From Verrucomicrobiota bacterium (GTDB taxonomy: Bacteria > Verrucomicrobiota > Verrucomicrobiia > Opitutales > Opitutaceae), in NCBI GenBank assembly GCA_030605125.1, contig JAUWBD010000001.1, forward strand, positions 1 to 64,000: a DNA stretch of 64,000 nucleotides, written 5' to 3'. Positions 61,501 to 64,000 of this stretch are shown here, piece by piece. The notes under the pieces are model-generated. The model had not been told where the DNA came from. It did no database searches and saw nothing but the letters and a program-made list of their open reading frames with translations. The position numbers and the translations under genes were made by a program. Every line of letters starts with the position of its first letter. The first letter of the stretch is position 1.

Positions 61501-62256
61501 GCCGCCCTCGGGGGCGTAGAAATAGTTGAGGAAGCGCGGCGTGATCCCGGGATGGGAAATCGCGCGCCAGCGGTAGTCTCCGGGAGAGACGAGCATGCCG
61601 TCGTCGTCGAGGCCGTCCCAGACCAGCTCGTGCTCGCCGGCCGCGTAGGCCTGGCCGGAGACGAGATTTCGCACGCGGCGGCCGTCCCGGTTTTCGATCA
61701 CCACGGAGGCCTTGCCGTCGATGGGTTGGTGGAGCGTGAACGCGATCCGCTTCGCGAGGCGCGCCTGCGCGGCCTGGTGCTCGGTCAGGCTGAAGACACC
61801 CCACGCCGAGGCGTCGCGCCCGATCCCGCGATGCGGCGCCCAAGTGGGCGGCGTGAAGAAGTTTTGCCTCTGCACCGAGCGCCCCCGCGCATCGACCCAC
61901 TCGACCGACAAGGCCCGGCGGAAACGGGCGTCCTCGGGCGAATCAAAGCGGACTTCGGGCAACGTGAAGGTGTGCAGCCAGGTCGCGCCGCGCTTCTCCA
62001 CCTTGGCCCGGCTTTGGTCGAGCACCGCGGTCTGGCGCGCGGAGATGCCGAGGCCGATCCGCGGCGGGGGAGCGCCGGGCGCGATCTCCGCGACCTCCAC
62101 CCGCACGGTCAGCGTGGAGCCGTCGTGGTCCACCGCGTAGGCCACCCGCGGCGTCGCGCCGTCGGAGAGGATCGTGAACGCCGGATCGGCGAGGAGAGCG
62201 GCGGAGCACGACAAGAGCCCGATCAGGGCGCGAAAAAACGGGGGCGAGCGAAACAT
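58567..62256 (-). CDS. Giant secreted beta-propeller / CBM9-like protein
   Basis: This is a 1229-aa paralogue of the 1354-aa protein. It has a signal peptide (LIGLLSCSAALLA), then an Ig-like N-terminal region where the other has CBM9. The FlgD-type unit follows (VVIENRDGRRVRNLV, WDGLDDDGMLVSPGDYRWR). The long propeller region has ALAVGPGGELFIADNG, TGLAVDSRGRLWIAENEE and DRDGDEIPQVDEIQV, with WIGVHGSHRAPLPEIGV aligning to the paralogue's GVHGSHRAPMPSPGLV. A C-terminal CBM9-like domain ends it (LVLGYEVKDPTPWLNHG, FGVIYGDEDGETNILRSYWAN). It is 52 bp after the GH13 gene and 8 bp before the small propeller gene. Confidence 0.78.
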   Translation of the reverse strand: MFRSPPFFRALIGLLSCSAALLADPAFTILSDGATPRVAYAVDHDGSTLTVRVEVAEIAPGAPPPRIGLGISARQTAVLDQSRAKVEKRGATWLHTFTLPEVRFDSPEDARFRRALSVEWVDARGRSVQRQNFFTPPTWAPHRGIGRDASAWGVFSLTEHQAAQARLAKRIAFTLHQPIDGKASVVIENRDGRRVRNLVSGQAYAAGEHELVWDGLDDDGMLVSPGDYRWRAISHPGITPRFLNYFYAPEGGTPWAGHLWLADHSNPTSAAAHGDRVVLGAPVSESGNNIVMVDLDGNRIMSASLSSFIGLGRLYLALGPDRVYALSEGSPHYESVRRDEGGNQYVYGNISLVAWDHSGAQQRYRGRHGEHPVLEYRRPVDEGRGHDPARRRLSMSNLRGAVWLDGSLYLSLHDENRILRLDPADGAERGSIPLDSPGAIATDGKSLFVLGATHVFRVDSPAGPSPRASRLFSYAPSERRPHARTPFVSPALAVGPGGELFIADNGVDQNVKVYAPDGRQLRQLGERGGAAARGPWQARAMREPTGLAVDSRGRLWIAENEETPKRVAIWNPRDDSVLKEIFGPPPYSGTGAGFDPRDVTRWIAGGALWQFDPWKGGAKIVSTLHRKTRPGELPEMVDGHNVRVVHHGDRTFLFAKGRYIEVFELMPDGSARIRAALGSLSGFQAKPPRWSVPAVFTEHPALKEELAEFVTPAGRFQDQLNHGGVRGSRNANSYTVLWIDRDGDEIPQVDEIQVSGPDGPRLVIPYWSAISPGLDLGFAVNEGRAWSRATLKLRGFLPSGAPDWDLAEAYRQAVPLRGLTPGNVQASMLAANGKLLLNASPMVGVDERGEVVWRMRNDWIGVHGSHRAPLPEIGVMQGNMGFLGEAPLDDVGSITVLNGNHGRFFALTTDGIYLDEFFDDVRVALERSPYRIGGEAFGGSFARDAKSGRYLLHAGHGAIRVYELEGMNRLVRSAGGFGVTAAQLTAAQELNEARAARQASRAEAVLRAGSAPAGSQPAEWPGAWTAEWGDATRPFPHARVKALRDGADLVLGYEVKDPTPWLNHGVAQNLLFKTGDAIDFQFSTDPAASPTRSSPVPGDRRLLVADYQGSPVAVLYDYVVPGTTEPVFFNSPWRSARVDRVVVLDDAVIKVRRTRGAYTVVVRVPLATLGLPADAGHALRADFGVIYGDEDGETNILRSYWANPSTGLVNDVPGETMINPSLWGGLKTE

Positions 62257-62308
62257 GGCGGCGAGGTCTCGGGGTTAACGGAAAGCGGGTAGCCGGGGCG
62301 GGGTCGAT

Positions 62309-64000
62309 TCAAGGCGAGCGCACGAACCAGCACACCGCAAAGGGCGGCAGCGACACGTCGCCCAAGGCCGGACGCGAGTCGGCGATCGCGTCGCGCCACG
62401 CGCCCTCGGGCAGGCGCACGGCGGCGGTGGCGGAGGCGACGTTGTGACAGGCGAGCACGGTCTGGCCGGTCGCGGCGTCGCGCCGCAGCACGGCGAACAC
62501 GGACGGGCCGAGGTCGGGGATCTCCTGCGCGGCGTCCGGATGAAAGGCCGGCAAGGTCGCGCGCAGGTCCAGCAGGCGCTTGATCCGGGCGAGCACGCGG
62601 GCGCGCAGGCCGCCAGGATCGGCCAGCTCGCGCTCGAGCGCGGCGACGTCGAAGGAGGAGCGGTTGATGCTCCGCGCCCGGCCGGTCGAGACGACGAGCG
62701 CCTGGTCGTTGCGCGTGCCGAGCATCGCGGGCAGATAAAAGGCCGGCACGCCCATCAACGCCATCGGCACGGCCTGCGAGAGCACGAAGCGGTCGATCTG
62801 CTCGTCGAGCGGACGCGCGGCGGCCGGGTCGTTGAGCGCGTCGAAGTAGGTCACGTTGAGCTCATAGAAGGAGACGGAGCCGTCGGCGTTTCGCTTGCCG
62901 GTGATGTCGCCGCCGTGGCGCCTCGCGAGGTCGCAGAGTTCCTGGCGCTGCACCTCGGTCAGGATGCCCTCGGTCGGACGCATGCCGATGCCGTCGTGCG
63001 TCGCCGTGATGTTGAGATAGGTCGCGCGCGGGCCGATGTAGTCGAGCGTGGCGGCCCAGCGGGTGAGCACGCTCGCGTCGCCCGAGTGGAGCGCCCAGAG
63101 CAGCAGCGGAGGCAGCGAGAAGTTGTAGATGATCTGGGCCTCGTCGCCGCGCTCGCCGAAGTAGCTGACGTTCTCCTTGTGCGGGACATTGGTCTCGGTG
63201 AGCAGCAGCAGATGCGGCGCGGCGAGGTCGAGGAGATCGCGCCAGAGCTTGATGATCTCGTGCGTCTGCGGGAGGTGCGCGCAGGAGGTGCCCAGCTCCT
63301 TCCAAAGGTAGGGGATCGCGTCGAGCCGCAGCATCGACGCGCCGCGGACGGCGTAGAAGAGCAACACGTCCGTCACCTCGACGAGCACGGCGGGATTGCG
63401 GAAGTTGAGGTCAACCTGGTCGGCCGAAAACGTCGTCCAGAGCCACTCGACGCCGCGCACGGTCTCGAAGGGATGCAGCAGCGGAAGATTCCGCGTGCGC
63501 AGCACCGAGGAGGTGTCGGTGCCCTCGGGGATAGCGACCGCGAAATCCGCGCGCGCCGGATCGCCGGAGCAATGTCCCTTCACATAGTCGCTGTGCTGCG
63601 AGACGTGGTTGACCACCGCGTCGAAGACCAGGCGGTAGTCGGCGGCGAGCGCCTCGACATCGTCCCAGTCGCCGAGGTCTTCGCGGACCTTGCGGTAGTC
63701 GATCACGGAAAACCCGTCGTCGCTTGAAAACGGAAAGTGCGGCAGCAGGTGCACCAGGCTCACGGAAGAGCCCAGATGTTTGCGCAAAAACGCACCCAGC
63801 GCGCGGAGCGGCATTTGGCCGGCCTCACGAATCGTGTCGCCATAGGTGATGAGCATGGCGTCCCGCTCCGACCACCCCTCGGCGCGCGCGGGCGGCATCT
63901 CCGCGCGCCGGGTCAGCGCGAGCGCGATCAACGCGTCGGCCAGCGGGCCGCCGGTCTCGCGACCATAAACAAGCGCCACCCGCGCCCGGACGGAGGCCAC
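62309..64000 (-). CDS. GH13 sucrose-phosphorylase-like enzyme (5' end probably outside window)
   Basis: 563 residues are visible. A GTG at the very window edge could be read as the start, but the N-terminus looks internal. GH13 motifs are clear: VHLLPHFPFSSDDGFSVIDY, the Asp/Asn/His motif DAVVNHVSQHS, the nucleophile Asp in ASMLRLDAIPYLWKE, the acid/base Glu in LLLLTETNVPH, and ATHDGIGMRP. The pattern SSDDGFSVIDY and the missing calcium loop fit subfamily 18 (sucrose, glucosylglycerate or related phosphorylases). It should be cytoplasmic, making alpha-glucose-1-phosphate. It is the first gene here of the operon with the two secreted propeller proteins. Confidence 0.82.
   Translation of the reverse strand: MASVRARVALVYGRETGGPLADALIALALTRRAEMPPARAEGWSERDAMLITYGDTIREAGQMPLRALGAFLRKHLGSSVSLVHLLPHFPFSSDDGFSVIDYRKVREDLGDWDDVEALAADYRLVFDAVVNHVSQHSDYVKGHCSGDPARADFAVAIPEGTDTSSVLRTRNLPLLHPFETVRGVEWLWTTFSADQVDLNFRNPAVLVEVTDVLLFYAVRGASMLRLDAIPYLWKELGTSCAHLPQTHEIIKLWRDLLDLAAPHLLLLTETNVPHKENVSYFGERGDEAQIIYNFSLPPLLLWALHSGDASVLTRWAATLDYIGPRATYLNITATHDGIGMRPTEGILTEVQRQELCDLARRHGGDITGKRNADGSVSFYELNVTYFDALNDPAAARPLDEQIDRFVLSQAVPMALMGVPAFYLPAMLGTRNDQALVVSTGRARSINRSSFDVAALERELADPGGLRARVLARIKRLLDLRATLPAFHPDAAQEIPDLGPSVFAVLRRDAATGQTVLACHNVASATAAVRLPEGAWRDAIADSRPALGDVSLPPFAVCWFVRSP

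Noticed and set aside
1-64000. tRNA, rRNA, integrase, transposase or insertion sequence
   Set aside because: No cloverleaf-like sequence, rRNA signature or transposase motif was recognised on reading. A dedicated tRNAscan/Infernal/ISfinder run would be decisive.

Overview
The window looks like a high-GC Opitutaceae-type (Verrucomicrobiota) chromosome that is very rich in carbohydrate-active genes. This assignment is inferred from gene content: PEP-CTERM proteins, H-X9-DG pseudopilins, GntR/LacI-hybrid regulators, pectate-lyase-like beta-helix proteins and giant secreted glycosidases, with few Shine-Dalgarno sequences. No rRNA, tRNA or CRISPR array was seen.

Layout. (1) 1-4833: the end of a phage-like structural module on the plus strand (four ORFs). 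It abuts a minus-strand glycosidase gene that appears to have lost its 3' half (4935-6128). (2) 6245-9921: a GntR/LacI-type regulator with a palindrome at its own promoter, then a secreted double beta-helix protein. (3) 10032-21045, minus strand, locus A: pseudopilin, 1334-aa secreted glycosidase, sialate-O-acetylesterase-like protein, a 662-aa protein of unassigned family, and a GH2 enzyme. (4) 21469-27784, plus strand: GH4 glycosidase, a solute-binding-protein/permease fusion, and a second permease with a very large periplasmic insert. No ATPase gene is nearby. (5) 27820-31539, minus: regulator, FAD oxidoreductase and SGNH hydrolase, tightly packed. (6) 31625-41957, minus, locus B: PEP-CTERM protein, pseudopilin, beta-helix protein, frameshifted giant glycosidase, and a 722-aa paralogue of the unassigned family. 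Locus B is a rearranged paralogous copy of locus A. (7) 42272-47932: a broken PEP-CTERM gene, a GH29 fucosidase, a PEP-CTERM beta-strand-repeat protein, a related secreted protein and a decayed signal-peptide relic. (8) 48028-52247: two Gfo/Idh/MocA oxidoreductases, a third regulator and a second SGNH hydrolase. (9) 52561-64000: a 1354-aa secreted CBM9-like/beta-propeller protein, converging on an operon with its 1229-aa paralogue, a smaller propeller protein and a GH13 phosphorylase-like enzyme.

Functional picture (inference): secreted beta-helix, GH42-like and esterase proteins trim and deacetylate a branched glycan. Pseudopilins and PEP-CTERM proteins act at the surface. Oligosaccharides enter through the unusual ABC permeases and are finished in the cytoplasm by GH4, GH29, GH2 and Gfo/Idh/MocA enzymes. 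Regulators with sugar-sensing C-termini control the units, probably through TTGR/YCAA-type palindromes that recur in the intergenic regions. The most unusual items are the two transporter proteins, the two paralogous loci, and the unassigned YNDN/EYNSP family.
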